A stretch of 64,000 bases of DNA from Caldilineaceae bacterium SB0661_bin_34 (lineage in GTDB: Bacteria; Chloroflexota; Anaerolineae; Caldilineales; Caldilineaceae): positions 81,431 to 145,430 of the forward strand of contig VXMJ01000057.1 in the NCBI GenBank assembly GCA_009841145.1. Reading direction: 5' to 3'. Below the pieces are notes generated by a model, which did no database searches, had not been told where the DNA came from, and saw only the letters and a list, made by a program, of their open reading frames with translations. Each line of letters begins with the position of its first letter. The stretch's first letter is position 1. A program made the translations under genes and the position numbers. Positions 18,706 through 29,834 of this stretch are shown piece after piece.

Positions 18706-20532
18706 TTATGCCGAAGCCACCACCGACCGACTGTTGTGGAATGGATCGAGGGCCCGCCCCTTTTCCTCCCGGAACTGGCTTGTGTACAGATGGTGGTAGT
18801 AGCCCCCGGCCGCCAGCAACTCACTGTGCGTGCCCATCTCCTCGATCCCACCACCACGTACCACCAGAATCCGATCCGCCTGACGGATCGTAGACAGTCG
18901 GTGTGCTATCACCAGACTGGTGCGGTCGCGCAGGACTTCATTCATGCCTTGTTGGATGAGCGCCTCGGTAAGGGTGTCGACCGAACTTGTTGCTTCATCC
19001 ATGATGAAGATGTCTGGCTGTGCCAGAATGGCCCGGGCGATACTCACCAACTGCCGTTGGCCGACGCTGAGCTTGACACCTTCTTCCCCCACAACACTCT
19101 GATATGCATCTGGAAGCGTGGAAATGAAGGCATGTGAGCCGGCCAAACGCGAAGCGGCCAGGACTTCCTCGTCGCTTGCATCCAGACGGCCATAGCGGAT
19201 GTTTTCCTGGATCGTTCCTGAGAATAGGTGCGGCACCTGAAGCACCATCCCGACACGGGACTGGACCGAGCGTTGTGACAGCGTGGCCACATCCCAGCCG
19301 CCAATCGAAATCCGGCCGCGCTGCGGCTCGTAGAATCGGCAAATCAGGTTGACCAGTGTTGACTTGCCGGCCCCGGTCGGTCCCACCAGGGCAACCGTTT
19401 CGCCATTCCCGATGGTCAGGCACAAGTCGTTGAACACCGGCACATCGCTGTCGTAGGCGAAATCCACATGGCTGAACTCAATGTCTCCCCGCATCGATGT
19501 CGCATTGGCGGCGTCAGGTGTGTCGACGATTTCCGGCTTGGCCCCAAGCAAGCTGAAGACCCGCTCACCGCAAGCCATGGCCTGCTGCATGTCGGCAAAT
19601 ACCTTTGACATCTCCTCGATCGGCATCAGCATGAACGCGATATAGGCAATGAAGGCCTGAATCCCTCCGATGGTGATGTCGCCGAGCTGAAACTGCCATC
19701 CGCCGTACCCGATGATGGTGCCAACGGCCAGGGCTGCCACAAGCTGGACGGCAGGCAGGAACAACGCGGACAGGAACGCGGCGCGGAAACTGGATCCGAA
19801 CATCTCCAGGTTGATTTCGTTGAATCGATCCGAATTCAGTCGTTCGCGCGCCAGGGACTTGACCACCCTGACCCCCGTCAGCATCTCGTTGTACTCGCCG
19901 GTCAGACGGCTGTTAGTGCTGCGGACATGCCGGTACGCGCGTATGATGCGCGTCTGAAACCGCAGCGCGACGAAGAACAGAATCGGAATGACCCCGGCCA
20001 TGATCAGGCCCAGCTTCCAGCTGATGGCCACCATGAAGCCCAGGGATACGAAAATGCTGGACAGGCCCCAACAAAGATCCATGAAGCCCCAGGAGATCAT
20101 TTCGCCGATGCGCTTGGTATCGGAGGTCAGGCGTGCCATGAGCCACCCTACCGGGGTTCTGTCGAAGTAGGACAGCGACAGCTGTTGCAATCTGGCGAAC
20201 ATGTCGCGACACAGGTCGTACCGGATAAACTCCCCGAGGTACCCGGCTCCCAGAATGAATCCCACAACCGGGATGCTGAACACCGCAAACACCACTCCGT
20301 AGTGCACGATCAACCCCACGACATGCGGCCAATCTCCTGCCACCAGCCCTTCGTCCACAATCCGTTTGGTGAGGAAGGTGAGATAGGCCTCCTGCACCGA
20401 AATCGCCAGTGTGGACACCAGGTAGACCGCCACCCAACGCTTATGGCGGAGTTTAAGCCGCAGTAGTTGGACCAGCGTCCGGCCGTCGAACGCGGTTTCG
20501 AACTCCTCTTCCTCGAAGTACTGTTCGGTCAT
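18706..20532 (-). CDS. ABC exporter, fused membrane/ATPase subunit B (degenerate signature)
   Basis: 608 residues: an N-terminal six-helix ABC transporter membrane domain (about 30-320) and a C-terminal ATPase. Walker A is GPTGAGKST and Walker B is FIMDEATSSVD. The signature is LSVGQRQ instead of LSGGQ. The ATG start overlaps the stop of the partner gene by four bases, so the two are translationally coupled. With the partner it should form a heterodimeric exporter of the multidrug/lipid type. Asymmetric ATP sites are typical of such pairs, although here the catalytic Glu after Walker B is present in this chain. Substrate unknown. Confidence 0.87.
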   Translation of the reverse strand: MTEQYFEEEEFETAFDGRTLVQLLRLKLRHKRWVAVYLVSTLAISVQEAYLTFLTKRIVDEGLVAGDWPHVVGLIVHYGVVFAVFSIPVVGFILGAGYLGEFIRYDLCRDMFARLQQLSLSYFDRTPVGWLMARLTSDTKRIGEMISWGFMDLCWGLSSIFVSLGFMVAISWKLGLIMAGVIPILFFVALRFQTRIIRAYRHVRSTNSRLTGEYNEMLTGVRVVKSLARERLNSDRFNEINLEMFGSSFRAAFLSALFLPAVQLVAALAVGTIIGYGGWQFQLGDITIGGIQAFIAYIAFMLMPIEEMSKVFADMQQAMACGERVFSLLGAKPEIVDTPDAANATSMRGDIEFSHVDFAYDSDVPVFNDLCLTIGNGETVALVGPTGAGKSTLVNLICRFYEPQRGRISIGGWDVATLSQRSVQSRVGMVLQVPHLFSGTIQENIRYGRLDASDEEVLAASRLAGSHAFISTLPDAYQSVVGEEGVKLSVGQRQLVSIARAILAQPDIFIMDEATSSVDTLTEALIQQGMNEVLRDRTSLVIAHRLSTIRQADRILVVRGGGIEEMGTHSELLAAGGYYHHLYTSQFREEKGRALDPFHNSRSVVASA

Positions 20533-22505
20533 GTCGTTCGCCCATTGATACCGACCGGGCCGGGCACACCGGCTCCGTTTATCCCGGCGTGCGGAAGCGG
20601 CTCGGCCGCCACGGTCGCCTGCCGCAACTCGTCCTGCAATTCGCTTTCAATATCGGACTGGATGCGGAACACATCCCGGTACAGGCCGTCCCGGTCCTTG
20701 AGATCATGATGGCGCCCGTGTTGGACTATGCGTCCCTTGTCCAGCACCAGGATCTGATCCGCATGCATGATCGACTGGATGCGATGGCCAATGATGAAGG
20801 TGGTCCGATCCTTCATCAACACCTTCAGGGCAGCCCTGATGTGCCCTTCCGTCGAAACATCCACCGACGAAAGGGCATCGTCCAAGATGAGGATGCGCGG
20901 ATTCTTGAGTAGCGTGCGGGCGATCGTCACGCGCTGTTTCTGCCCGCCCGACAGAGTGACGCCCTTTTCCCCCACGATGGTTTCGTACCCGTCCGGAAAC
21001 TCCTGGACCACATCGTGGATGTGCGCAACCCGCGCCGCGGCGTAAAGGGTTTCATCATCGATTTCACCCCGAACCCCCATGAGCATGTTGCGGCGAATGG
21101 TAGTGGAGAAGAGAAAGGGATCCTGTTGGACGATGCCGATGTGCCTCCGCAGCCAATCGCGCGGCAACGTTTTCAGATCATGTCCGTCGATCGTGATGCG
21201 GCCCTGTGTGAACTCATAGAACCGCGGGATCAGCGATACGAGTGTCGACTTGCCGGAACCCGTGGATCCCAGCAGTGCAACGACTTGACCGGGCCGGGCC
21301 GTGAACGATACATCTTCAAGCACCGCGGGGGACTGGGCGACGGTGTCGGGTCCCAAGTCGTCGACCTTGGCTGTTGCGTCGTAAGCAAACCCCACGCGCT
21401 CAAAGCGAATCTCGCCCTCAATGCCCGACGGTGGTGGCAGGCTGGTTTGTTCACCAGCCGCCTCGCGTTCCTGGCGCACCACGGCCATGATGCGGGTATA
21501 GGACACCCAACCGGTGGACACCCTGGTAATCACCTGCCCCAGGTTGCGCACAGGCCACATGAACTGGCCCAGCAAGGCAACGATCGCAAGATAGGAGCCA
21601 AGCGTCAACTCTCCGGCCAGCACCGCGCGTGCACCCAGGTACACCGACAGCACCATCTGGGCGGCCACTAACAGGTCGGTCCCGGACCAGAACAACGCAT
21701 GCAGGTTGGTGAGCTTCAGACCCTGGTCCTTAAGCCCATGATTGTCCCGTTCGGTCATCTGGATTTCGTAGTCCTGACGCACAAAGGCGCGCACGACCCG
21801 AATGCCACTGAGGTTTTCCTGCAGACGAGTAGAGAGACGGGCCTCCTGCTGCTGGGCCAGGTCATACCTGCTGCTGATCAAGGGGTAAAACCGGAACGAC
21901 GCCGCCAGGATAAATGGGACGGTGACGGTGGACCACAGGGCCAGGCGCGTATCCAACAGAATCATTCCGGTCATGAACACGGCAATCAGAAGGCAGGTAC
22001 GCCCGATGCCCAACAGGGTATTGGCAAACAGCTTGCGTACGGCCTCCACATCGGACGTGGCCCGTTGGAGCAGATCCCCGGTCGCGTTGTTGTCGTGGAA
22101 CAGGAACGAAAGGGCCTGCATGTGGTCGTAGAGGTAGCTGCGAATGCGGAAACAGGCACCCTCTGCGGCCTGCGCCGCCAAGCGACCTGCGCCGAAACTG
22201 CATGCACCGGTCGCCACCCCCAACAACACGAACCCGCCTGCATAGGCAGGAAGCGGCCAGTCGCCATTGCCCATCAGGCCATGGTCCACGAAGTCTCGCA
22301 GCAGAAACTGGCTGGCGGCCCGTGCCAAGGCCGCCAAGCCCAAACTCAGGATCGCGATGCCGTATGCGAGTCGATATCCCGTGATCAAGCGCCACAAGGC
22401 TACGACGCGATGGGAGTGCACCGTCTGCTTGAGGTCAAAGTCGTTGGCACGCAGCAACCTTTCGGTTCCGGCCCCGCCAACTCCGACTGAAGTAACCGAC
22501 ATCAT
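20529..22505 (-). CDS. ABC exporter, fused membrane/ATPase subunit A
   Basis: 658 residues, first gene of the exporter pair. The membrane domain covers about residues 35-340. The ATPase has Walker A GSTGSGKST, signature LSGGQKQR and Walker B LILDDALSSVD. Here the residue after the Walker B Asp is Asp rather than the usual Glu, so hydrolysis at the site built from this Walker B should be impaired: a classic heterodimeric arrangement with one degenerate site. The start is placed at ATG 22503-22505 (MMSV), as the upstream frame encodes non-conserved residues through the terminator region. It overlaps the next gene by four bases. Confidence 0.86.
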   Translation of the reverse strand: MMSVTSVGVGGAGTERLLRANDFDLKQTVHSHRVVALWRLITGYRLAYGIAILSLGLAALARAASQFLLRDFVDHGLMGNGDWPLPAYAGGFVLLGVATGACSFGAGRLAAQAAEGACFRIRSYLYDHMQALSFLFHDNNATGDLLQRATSDVEAVRKLFANTLLGIGRTCLLIAVFMTGMILLDTRLALWSTVTVPFILAASFRFYPLISSRYDLAQQQEARLSTRLQENLSGIRVVRAFVRQDYEIQMTERDNHGLKDQGLKLTNLHALFWSGTDLLVAAQMVLSVYLGARAVLAGELTLGSYLAIVALLGQFMWPVRNLGQVITRVSTGWVSYTRIMAVVRQEREAAGEQTSLPPPSGIEGEIRFERVGFAYDATAKVDDLGPDTVAQSPAVLEDVSFTARPGQVVALLGSTGSGKSTLVSLIPRFYEFTQGRITIDGHDLKTLPRDWLRRHIGIVQQDPFLFSTTIRRNMLMGVRGEIDDETLYAAARVAHIHDVVQEFPDGYETIVGEKGVTLSGGQKQRVTIARTLLKNPRILILDDALSSVDVSTEGHIRAALKVLMKDRTTFIIGHRIQSIMHADQILVLDKGRIVQHGRHHDLKDRDGLYRDVFRIQSDIESELQDELRQATVAAEPLPHAGINGAGVPGPVGINGRTT

Positions 22506-22610
22506 CAATCCTGCAAACCAGGCTCCCAAACCTGCGGGAAACGGGCGTCCCGCCGCGCAACAGAGCGGGAGGTATACCAAAGCCACCCTCCAAACGCAAT
22601 ATTTTCGTAC

Positions 22611-22640
22611 AAAAAACAGGCCCGCCGATTGCGGCGGGCC
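22611..22640 (-). terminator. Intrinsic terminator downstream of xylA
   Basis: On the minus strand an 8-bp stem (GGCCCGCC / GGCGGGCC) with a 6-base loop is followed by C, T, G and six T residues. It lies about 110 bases past the xylA stop and before the ABC exporter genes. Confidence 0.8.
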
Positions 22641-22748
22641 TGGTCCAAACCTGCGGATTTGCCACGCGGGTGCGCGGCAGCGGACACATCCATGGGGGGA
22701 GAGATCCTTAGGGATTACCCAGCATTGCCGTCCCAACCGCGGCGCGTT

Positions 22749-23921
22749 TCAGCGCACGCCGAGCAGCAGGTCAATCAACAACTGGTCCAGCCGTTCGTAC
22801 GGCTTGCTTCGGGCACCCAACGCATCCCGGTCGAAGGTGTGTCGGCGGAGTTCGCGGTTGCGGCCGGAATCGTACCCGCCCTCAAGCCACATGGACATCG
22901 AACCGTCGTCCGCGGTGCACTCCGCGATCAATGCCTGAATCTCGCTGTCCGCCGCAAACTGCCGGCTCTTGTCCTTCAGGATCAGGTAGGTATGCATGCA
23001 GCCCCGCGCAAATTCCTTGACATCATCGAGATCGCTGGAACGATAGGCATGGGCATCAAAGTGGCGCGGGTTGTCATACCCAACGGACTCGAGGAAGTGA
23101 ACCACATTGAACGCCTGCTTGATGCTGTGGGAGCCGAACCTGAAGTCCTGATCGTACCGGTCCATGTTCTGATCGTTGAGATCAATGTGGAACAGCTTGT
23201 CGGCTTCCCAGGCCTGTGCAATGGCGTGCATGAAATTGAGCCCCGCCATCTGTTCGTGGGCCATTTCCGGGTTGACTCCGACCATCTCCGGATGTTCCAG
23301 GGTTGCGATGAACCCGAGCATCGACCCCACCGTGGGCAGGTAGATGTCGCCGCGCGGCTCGTTCGGCTTGGGTTCCAGTGCAAAACGCAGGTTGTATCCC
23401 TGGTCGATCACGTAGTCGCACAGGTAGTTGATGGCATAGCGGAAGTGCCGTCCCGAATCGACCGCACACTTGCCCACATCGGTTTCCGTCCCTTCGCGAC
23501 CGCCCCAGAACACGTAGGTTTCCGCACCCAGTTCGACACCAAGGTCGATGGCCGCCATGGTTTTTTGCAGCGCATAGGCTCGCACTTCAGGATCGCTGCT
23601 GGTAAAGGCGCCGTCCCGAAACACCGGATGCGTGAACAGGTTGGTGGTGGCCATGGGCACTACAATCCCGGTATCGTCCATGGCCTTGCGGAAGTCCCGC
23701 ACGATGCGGTCCCGTTCGGCGGCCGTGGCATCGATGGGCACCAGGTCGTTGTCGTGGAAGTTGACGCCCCAAGCACCAACCTCGGCCAGCATGTGGACGA
23801 TTTCGACCGGTGTCACCACCCCGCGGACCGGATCGCCGAACGGATCGCGGCCGATGTTGCCCACAGTCCACAAACCAAAAGTGAACTTGTCCTCCGCCCG
23901 GGGAATGTACTGGTTGCTCAT
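22749..23921 (-). CDS. xylA: Xylose isomerase
   Basis: Converts D-xylose to D-xylulose (and D-glucose to D-fructose). 390 residues, the length of the actinobacterial-type (class I) enzyme. Signatures: FGLWTVGN at the N-terminus, [10 protein letters not shown] carrying the catalytic His near residue 54, FWGGREGTE, the metal Glu in [12 protein letters not shown] near residue 185, [14 protein letters not shown] with the metal His near 220, and HIDLNDQ with RYDQD near 245-260. ATG 23919-23921 has AGGAGG 13 bases upstream, so I choose it over an earlier start at 23978. It heads toward a terminator and lies downstream of a sugar dehydrogenase gene. Confidence 0.95.
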   Translation of the reverse strand: MSNQYIPRAEDKFTFGLWTVGNIGRDPFGDPVRGVVTPVEIVHMLAEVGAWGVNFHDNDLVPIDATAAERDRIVRDFRKAMDDTGIVVPMATTNLFTHPVFRDGAFTSSDPEVRAYALQKTMAAIDLGVELGAETYVFWGGREGTETDVGKCAVDSGRHFRYAINYLCDYVIDQGYNLRFALEPKPNEPRGDIYLPTVGSMLGFIATLEHPEMVGVNPEMAHEQMAGLNFMHAIAQAWEADKLFHIDLNDQNMDRYDQDFRFGSHSIKQAFNVVHFLESVGYDNPRHFDAHAYRSSDLDDVKEFARGCMHTYLILKDKSRQFAADSEIQALIAECTADDGSMSMWLEGGYDSGRNRELRRHTFDRDALGARSKPYERLDQLLIDLLLGVR

Positions 23922-24020
23922 GTTCTGCTGTACGCCTCCTTCAAAAAGCCGGCCAGACCGAAGCCTGGCCGTTCTCACAATGCAACTGATCCGCGACCGT
24001 TGCCGACCGCCGCGGGCGGC

Positions 24021-25211
24021 CTAGTAGACGCAGTCCACCTGCCGCCGGGTCTCGGCCGACTTCAGAATGGCATCGCAGATGACCGCATTCCGGTAGCCGT
24101 CCTCGAAGTCCGCTCCGATCGGAGCCACATCCCGGTCGTTCACAATGCAGTCCAGCAGATGGGTGATTTCGTGCACGAACGTGTGCTCCCACCCGATGAT
24201 GTGTCCTTGCGGCCACCAGTTCTCCCACCAAGGATGGGTGGGCTCGGACACAAGAACGTTGGTGAAGCCGCTGGTATTCGGGTCTCCGTCGTTCCAGAAA
24301 ATCTGCAGTTCGTTGAGGCGCTCCAGGTTGAAGACCACCGAACCCTTTTCGGCATTGATCTCAATGCGCTGGCCGTTTTTGCGGCCCCCGGCGAACCTCG
24401 TGGCTTCCACGGTACCCAAGGCACCGTTCTCGAACTCCAGAAGCGCCGCGAAGGCATCGTCCACATCCACCTTGCCCATGGTGCCGTCGTCCCATGGTCG
24501 CTCCTCAATGAAGGTTCGGGTCATGCCGGACACGCTCTTGACATCGCCGACCAGGTAGCGGCCTAGGTCGATTATGTGGGCGCCCAGGTCCCCAAGGGCT
24601 CCGCTGCCTGCCACGTCCTTTTGCAGACGCCAGATCATCGGCAGGTTGTAGTGGGGCATGATCCACTCCTGCAGGTACACCGCGCGGAAGTGGTAGACCT
24701 GCCCCAGCAGGCCCTGATCAATGAGGAGGCGGATTTGCCGAATGGCAGGCACGAAACGGTAGTTGTACGCCACCAAACCCTTGACACCGGCCTTGTTGAC
24801 GGCATCCAGCATGGTCTTGGCTTCCTCTGCGGTGCGGGCCAGAGGCTTTTCGCAGATGATGTGCTTGCCGGCTTCTGCGGCGGCGATGGACGGGGCGGCG
24901 TGAACGTTGTTCGGCCCCCCGTTGTCCAACACCTGAACATTGTCGTTGCGGAGCATCTCCTCCCACGAACTGTAGGTGTTTCGGTAGCCGAACCGTCGGG
25001 CGGCCTCAGCGGTCGCTGCTTGGTCGCGTCCGCAAATGGCCTCCAACACCGGAACGGCCGGTGGCGGATACATCATGTGCGGAATCTTGAGCATGGCATT
25101 GGAATGGGCCTTGCCCATGAAGGCGTAGCCCAGCATGCCGATTCCGATCTCGGGTGCTTCGCCGGTGGCTCGTGCACCGGCCATGGCGGTAAAGCCGCTT
25201 CCGTCACTCAT
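24021..25211 (-). CDS. Gfo/Idh/MocA-family oxidoreductase
   Basis: NAD(P)-dependent sugar/inositol dehydrogenase-like protein, 396 residues. The N-terminal Rossmann fold has GIGMLGYAFMGKAHSNA, a variant of the usual GxGxxG with a longer spacing. The family EKPLA motif (CEKPLARTAEEA, catalytic Lys) is intact near residue 110. A second-domain GDLGAHIIDLGRYLVG block supplies the catalytic Asp and His. Substrate unknown. It lies between xylA and a TIM-barrel isomerase on the same strand, a common pairing in sugar catabolic clusters. ATG 25209-25211 with AAGGAACC upstream. Confidence 0.88.
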   Translation of the reverse strand: MSDGSGFTAMAGARATGEAPEIGIGMLGYAFMGKAHSNAMLKIPHMMYPPPAVPVLEAICGRDQAATAEAARRFGYRNTYSSWEEMLRNDNVQVLDNGGPNNVHAAPSIAAAEAGKHIICEKPLARTAEEAKTMLDAVNKAGVKGLVAYNYRFVPAIRQIRLLIDQGLLGQVYHFRAVYLQEWIMPHYNLPMIWRLQKDVAGSGALGDLGAHIIDLGRYLVGDVKSVSGMTRTFIEERPWDDGTMGKVDVDDAFAALLEFENGALGTVEATRFAGGRKNGQRIEINAEKGSVVFNLERLNELQIFWNDGDPNTSGFTNVLVSEPTHPWWENWWPQGHIIGWEHTFVHEITHLLDCIVNDRDVAPIGADFEDGYRNAVICDAILKSAETRRQVDCVY

Positions 25212-25271
25212 GGCTATGGGGTTCCTTGGAATGGTTGGTAAGGATTGACACACCCCGGCTGGGGTTCTGGC

Positions 25272-26267
<996 letters not shown>

Positions 26268-26512
26268 GGATTCCTCCCGTTGGAACATCAAGATGGGTTT
26301 GGATTTACGGGCACGGCGTACGCGGCAGTTGCACCTCCGATTATACCGCCCGACCCGGCCCATGGACACTTGCGGCCGAAGGGTTTGCAAGTGTCCTCCA
26401 AATGGCCTGATGTGGTCAGGTAAGCCGTTCCCGGGAAGGATGCCGGATCCCGCCGACCTGCCTCCAGTCAAGCATATCCAAGCCGCCGGTCCGCCAAGCG
26501 ACCAGCAAGGCC

Positions 26513-28327
26513 CTACGCAGCAGCATCCTCCCGCCATCGGGATCGCAGGAAGTGGGCGGCCATCTTGGGTCGGCGTTCACGGGTGAACACCCCCTTGTGG
26601 TTGAGCGATGCCGGTCGCATCACCCCTTGTCCTGTCTTGAAGTCGGCGAAGTTCCAGACGTGCAAACCCGCAATCCACGGTCGCTCCGCCGCGACATCGA
26701 GCGTCATCCTCAGCACGTCAACCTGGTACTCCTCGGAGAACATCTCCGCCGGCTCACTGTGATGGCCTGCGATCGTGTCCGCCCCGAACTCGGCGATGAT
26801 GATGGGTTTTGCCAGCCGCTCGTGCAGGGCATCCAATTCCTCTTCCATCCCGGCCCGCGCCTGCTCGATTTGACCGCCCAGTCGATACCAGCCCCAATAC
26901 CGGTTGATCATCACGGCATCGCAGAGTTCCAGCCATTCGACCGGACCTCCCATCACACCGGCCAGTGAGAACGGCCGGCTGCGGTCCAGTTCCCTGCCCG
27001 CGTCCACTAGGGCAGCGAAGAAATCGGTCCCGGCATCCACAAAGGCCGAATTGGCGTCTGCACCCCGGAACCGGGCCATGAAGTCGGCGGTCATCGGTTC
27101 GTTGGCCACGCTCCACATGATGACACTGGGATGGTTCAGGTCGCGTCGAATCAGGTCGCGCAACTGGCCCTTGCAAACCTCAAGCCAGCCGGCGATCCGG
27201 TCACCGTTGTCCCCAAACATCAGCCCGACTGCCGGGATTTCGTCTATGACTAGCAGGCCGGCCCGGTCCGCGTACCGAAGCGCTTCCTCCGCGTACGGGT
27301 AGTGGGATGTGCGATAGGAGTTGGCACCAATCCACCTGAACAGTTCCCCGTCCTTCACGATCAGGGGCAGGTTCAGGGCCCGGCCGTGCACGGGGAAGTC
27401 CTCGTGCTTGCCAAAACCCTTCAGATGAATCGGCTCACCGTTGAGCAAAATCCGACTGTCCCGCACCTCGACGGTCCGCACACCCGTTTCCAGACTGTAG
27501 GCGTCGCGGGCTTTGCCCTCGTCATCCCGGAGTTCCATGGCAACCGTGTACAGGTGCGGATCGGCAGGGGACCACAGGCGGACTCCGGGCAACTCAAACC
27601 TGCATTCCGCTGTCCCGTCCTTCACGTCGCATGTTTCCTCGGCCACCGGCCGGCCGTCGGCGTCGAGCACCTGGCAAACCAGCCGCGCGGCTGCACTGCC
27701 AGCTACTGCGGTCCGCAGATTGAGGTATCCGGTCAGGCCGTTGCTGCGATCGAAGCCCGTCTCAACGCTCGCGGAGACGATGTGCACCGCGTCCAGCATC
27801 GAAACCCACACCGGTCGGTGGATGCCCCCGTAGGGAAAGAAATCGAAGCTGGTCGGAGGGAACGACGACATCATCGACGAGAAGGGCGAATCCGACGCAT
27901 TGCCCGGGGGCACGCGGTCCGGCCTGAGATTGTTGTTGACCAGCACGGCCAGCCGGTTGCGTCCGTCCCTCGCCAAATCCGAAATGTCGAACTCGAACGG
28001 CAGATGGCCGCCATCATGGGATCCGACTTCGGTCCCGTTGAGCCACACCCGCGCGCTGTAGTTGACAGAATCGAAACGCAGGCTCAACACCGAGCCGGGA
28101 CCGGGAGCAAAGGCATCGAACTCCGTGACATGCCAGGCATCCCCAAGGTAGTCGCGGTGCTCAGGGAACAGTTCGTTCCAACTGCCAGGGACTGCAATCT
28201 GCCGGCCGGCCGGCAGGCCGTTCCACCACTCCTCCCGTTCACCATTCCCGTCGGGGTCAACTTGGAACGACCAAAAGCCGTCCAAGGGCAAGGAACATCG
28301 AAAACGGTTGGATTGGGGGTACAACAT
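26513..28327 (-). CDS. uidA: Glycoside hydrolase family 2, beta-glucuronidase-like
   Basis: 604 residues with the GH2 order: sugar-binding jelly roll (about 1-185), immunoglobulin-like domain (about 185-280), and TIM barrel. The acid/base Glu lies in MWSVANEP and the nucleophile in [31 protein letters not shown], and a C-terminal [14 protein letters not shown] with [13 protein letters not shown] closely follow the beta-glucuronidase pattern rather than beta-galactosidase or mannosidase. No signal peptide, so the substrate must be imported. Start ATG 28325-28327, with AGGAAA upstream. Hexuronate specificity is inferred from these motifs. Confidence 0.88.
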   Translation of the reverse strand: MLYPQSNRFRCSLPLDGFWSFQVDPDGNGEREEWWNGLPAGRQIAVPGSWNELFPEHRDYLGDAWHVTEFDAFAPGPGSVLSLRFDSVNYSARVWLNGTEVGSHDGGHLPFEFDISDLARDGRNRLAVLVNNNLRPDRVPPGNASDSPFSSMMSSFPPTSFDFFPYGGIHRPVWVSMLDAVHIVSASVETGFDRSNGLTGYLNLRTAVAGSAAARLVCQVLDADGRPVAEETCDVKDGTAECRFELPGVRLWSPADPHLYTVAMELRDDEGKARDAYSLETGVRTVEVRDSRILLNGEPIHLKGFGKHEDFPVHGRALNLPLIVKDGELFRWIGANSYRTSHYPYAEEALRYADRAGLLVIDEIPAVGLMFGDNGDRIAGWLEVCKGQLRDLIRRDLNHPSVIMWSVANEPMTADFMARFRGADANSAFVDAGTDFFAALVDAGRELDRSRPFSLAGVMGGPVEWLELCDAVMINRYWGWYRLGGQIEQARAGMEEELDALHERLAKPIIIAEFGADTIAGHHSEPAEMFSEEYQVDVLRMTLDVAAERPWIAGLHVWNFADFKTGQGVMRPASLNHKGVFTRERRPKMAAHFLRSRWREDAAA

Positions 28328-28399
28328 TCCTGATTTCCTACTGTGTCCTCGGCCCAAAGTGTGGACCGGCCTGTCCGGCGGTGCGACCCGCCGACTTGC

Positions 28400-28747
28400 T
28401 CAGGAGGGTTCCGCAGTGTCCGCGGGACTTTCCCGGTACTTGCGACCCTCGTCGATCAGCATCACTGGTACGCCGGATCGGATCGGATATCGATAGCCGT
28501 TGCGGGGGTTCAACAGAAACCGCCCCTCGTCCACCAGTTCAAGGCTGCCCTTGTCCTCCGGGCACACCAGAATTTCCAGCAGATCGGGACTCACCTCGCC
28601 CCCCAACGGTGCTTCATCGTAGGGCTCGACATCCTGCTCCGGGATGTTGGCGGCCGACATGTCCGCCGGTTCCAGCAGCTTCCGGGCGTATTTGACCACC
28701 AAATAGGCAATCGCCAGGAAGAGTAGGATTTTGATGAGTCTGCGCAT
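28400..28747 (-). CDS. Membrane-anchored Trm112-like protein
   Basis: 115 residues. One N-terminal membrane helix (about 4-20) is followed by an acidic linker and a Trm112/YcaR-type domain (LLEILVCPEDKGSLEL, then NPRNGYRYPIRSGVPVMLIDE). The domain normally has a CP...C zinc site; only one Cys is seen here, so metal binding is doubtful. Trm112 proteins activate methyltransferases; in bacteria the role is mostly unknown. The membrane anchor is unusual for the family. Confidence 0.75.
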   Translation of the reverse strand: MRRLIKILLFLAIAYLVVKYARKLLEPADMSAANIPEQDVEPYDEAPLGGEVSPDLLEILVCPEDKGSLELVDEGRFLLNPRNGYRYPIRSGVPVMLIDEGRKYRESPADTAEPS

Positions 28748-28922
28748 AAAATTGGTTTCCGAGAAAATCCTGCAGGTATACGAGTTGACTGGTTACAGAG
28801 TTTGGTCAGCCTGCAACCCAAATGGCGAAAGACCGCCGGAGATGGATCATATCAGAGAGGAAGCGCACCGGCCGGTGGGCTTGCCACCGGCGCTGCAGGC
28901 CGGACGGGCCTGTCGGACCGGT

Positions 28923-29834
28923 TCAATGTGGACCGGCTCGGCGGCATCCCAGTAGATTCGATCCGCGGAAAAGGTCCAGGAACTCCTCCATGTCCTGCAC
29001 CACGAAGTTCGGTGGTTGGTCCTTGCCCAGGAACTCCTCCACGGATGTCACCCCAGTCCCGATGCCCAGGGTCCAGATGCCGAGTTTCTGGGCGCCCTCA
29101 ATATCCGTTTCGTAGCGGTCACCCACCATCAGGCATTCGTGAGGCTGCAGCGCCAGCCTGGCCATGGCCTCCTCAAACATGCCCGGACTCGGTTTGCCGA
29201 TGACGGTTGGCTCCACGCCCGAGGCCGTCTTCAAGAGCGACACGATGGCACCGGCACCGGGGATGTTGCCCTCTTCGGACGGAAACGTGGAGTCAACATT
29301 CGTGGCAATGAAGTCGGCTCCCGCCGCGATTGCCAGAGTTGCCTCAGCACACTTGCGGTAATCCAGGTTGAAGTCCATGCCGACCACCACGAAGTCGGCA
29401 GCCTGAGGCGAATTGGCCGGCTGGAATCCCCGCGTGATCATCGCGTTCCAGACACCGGGTCCCCCCACAATCTGTACCTTGCTGCCAGGCTGAACATTGC
29501 GCGCCATCCAGCCAGCGGTGGCTTCGGCGCTGGTGATGATTTGGTCAGGCAGCGCCTCAATGCCCATGGCCGCCAACTTGTCGACGAACATGGAGGGCGT
29601 CTTGGTAGCGTTGTTGGTTACATACAGGAGGCGAATCCCCATGCCCTCCGACCAGGCAAGGAAATCCAAGACTCCGTCAAGGATGGTCTCACCGCGATAC
29701 ACCACTCCATCCATGTCGAGCAGAACGGCCTTGATGGCCCCGGTGGCTTCCCGCACCTCATCCAGGCCATGACTTGAAGTACCGTTTGCACCGGGCATAT
29801 TGCCTGTCCAGCAATCCCTGACCGTGAATGCCAT
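28923..29834 (-). CDS. HAD-superfamily hydrolase, subfamily IIA (NagD/phosphoglycolate phosphatase-like)
   Basis: 303 residues. Catalytic motif I is LLDMDGVVYRG near residue 40; YVTNNATKTP is motif II; IGKPSPGMF carries the motif III Lys; MVGDRYETDIEGAQKLG is motif IV. The C2 cap is of the NagD type. Likely a cytosolic phosphatase for a small sugar phosphate, glycerol phosphate or nucleotide. The first 30 residues are not conserved, so ATG 29796-29798 (MPGAN) may be the true start. Confidence 0.87.
   Translation of the reverse strand: MAFTVRDCWTGNMPGANGTSSHGLDEVREATGAIKAVLLDMDGVVYRGETILDGVLDFLAWSEGMGIRLLYVTNNATKTPSMFVDKLAAMGIEALPDQIITSAEATAGWMARNVQPGSKVQIVGGPGVWNAMITRGFQPANSPQAADFVVVGMDFNLDYRKCAEATLAIAAGADFIATNVDSTFPSEEGNIPGAGAIVSLLKTASGVEPTVIGKPSPGMFEEAMARLALQPHECLMVGDRYETDIEGAQKLGIWTLGIGTGVTSVEEFLGKDQPPNFVVQDMEEFLDLFRGSNLLGCRRAGPH

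Noticed and set aside
22629..24566. 645-residue plus-strand frame opposite xylA and the Gfo/Idh/MocA gene
   Set aside because: Antisense shadow created by high GC and codon bias; both opposite genes have intact catalytic motifs.
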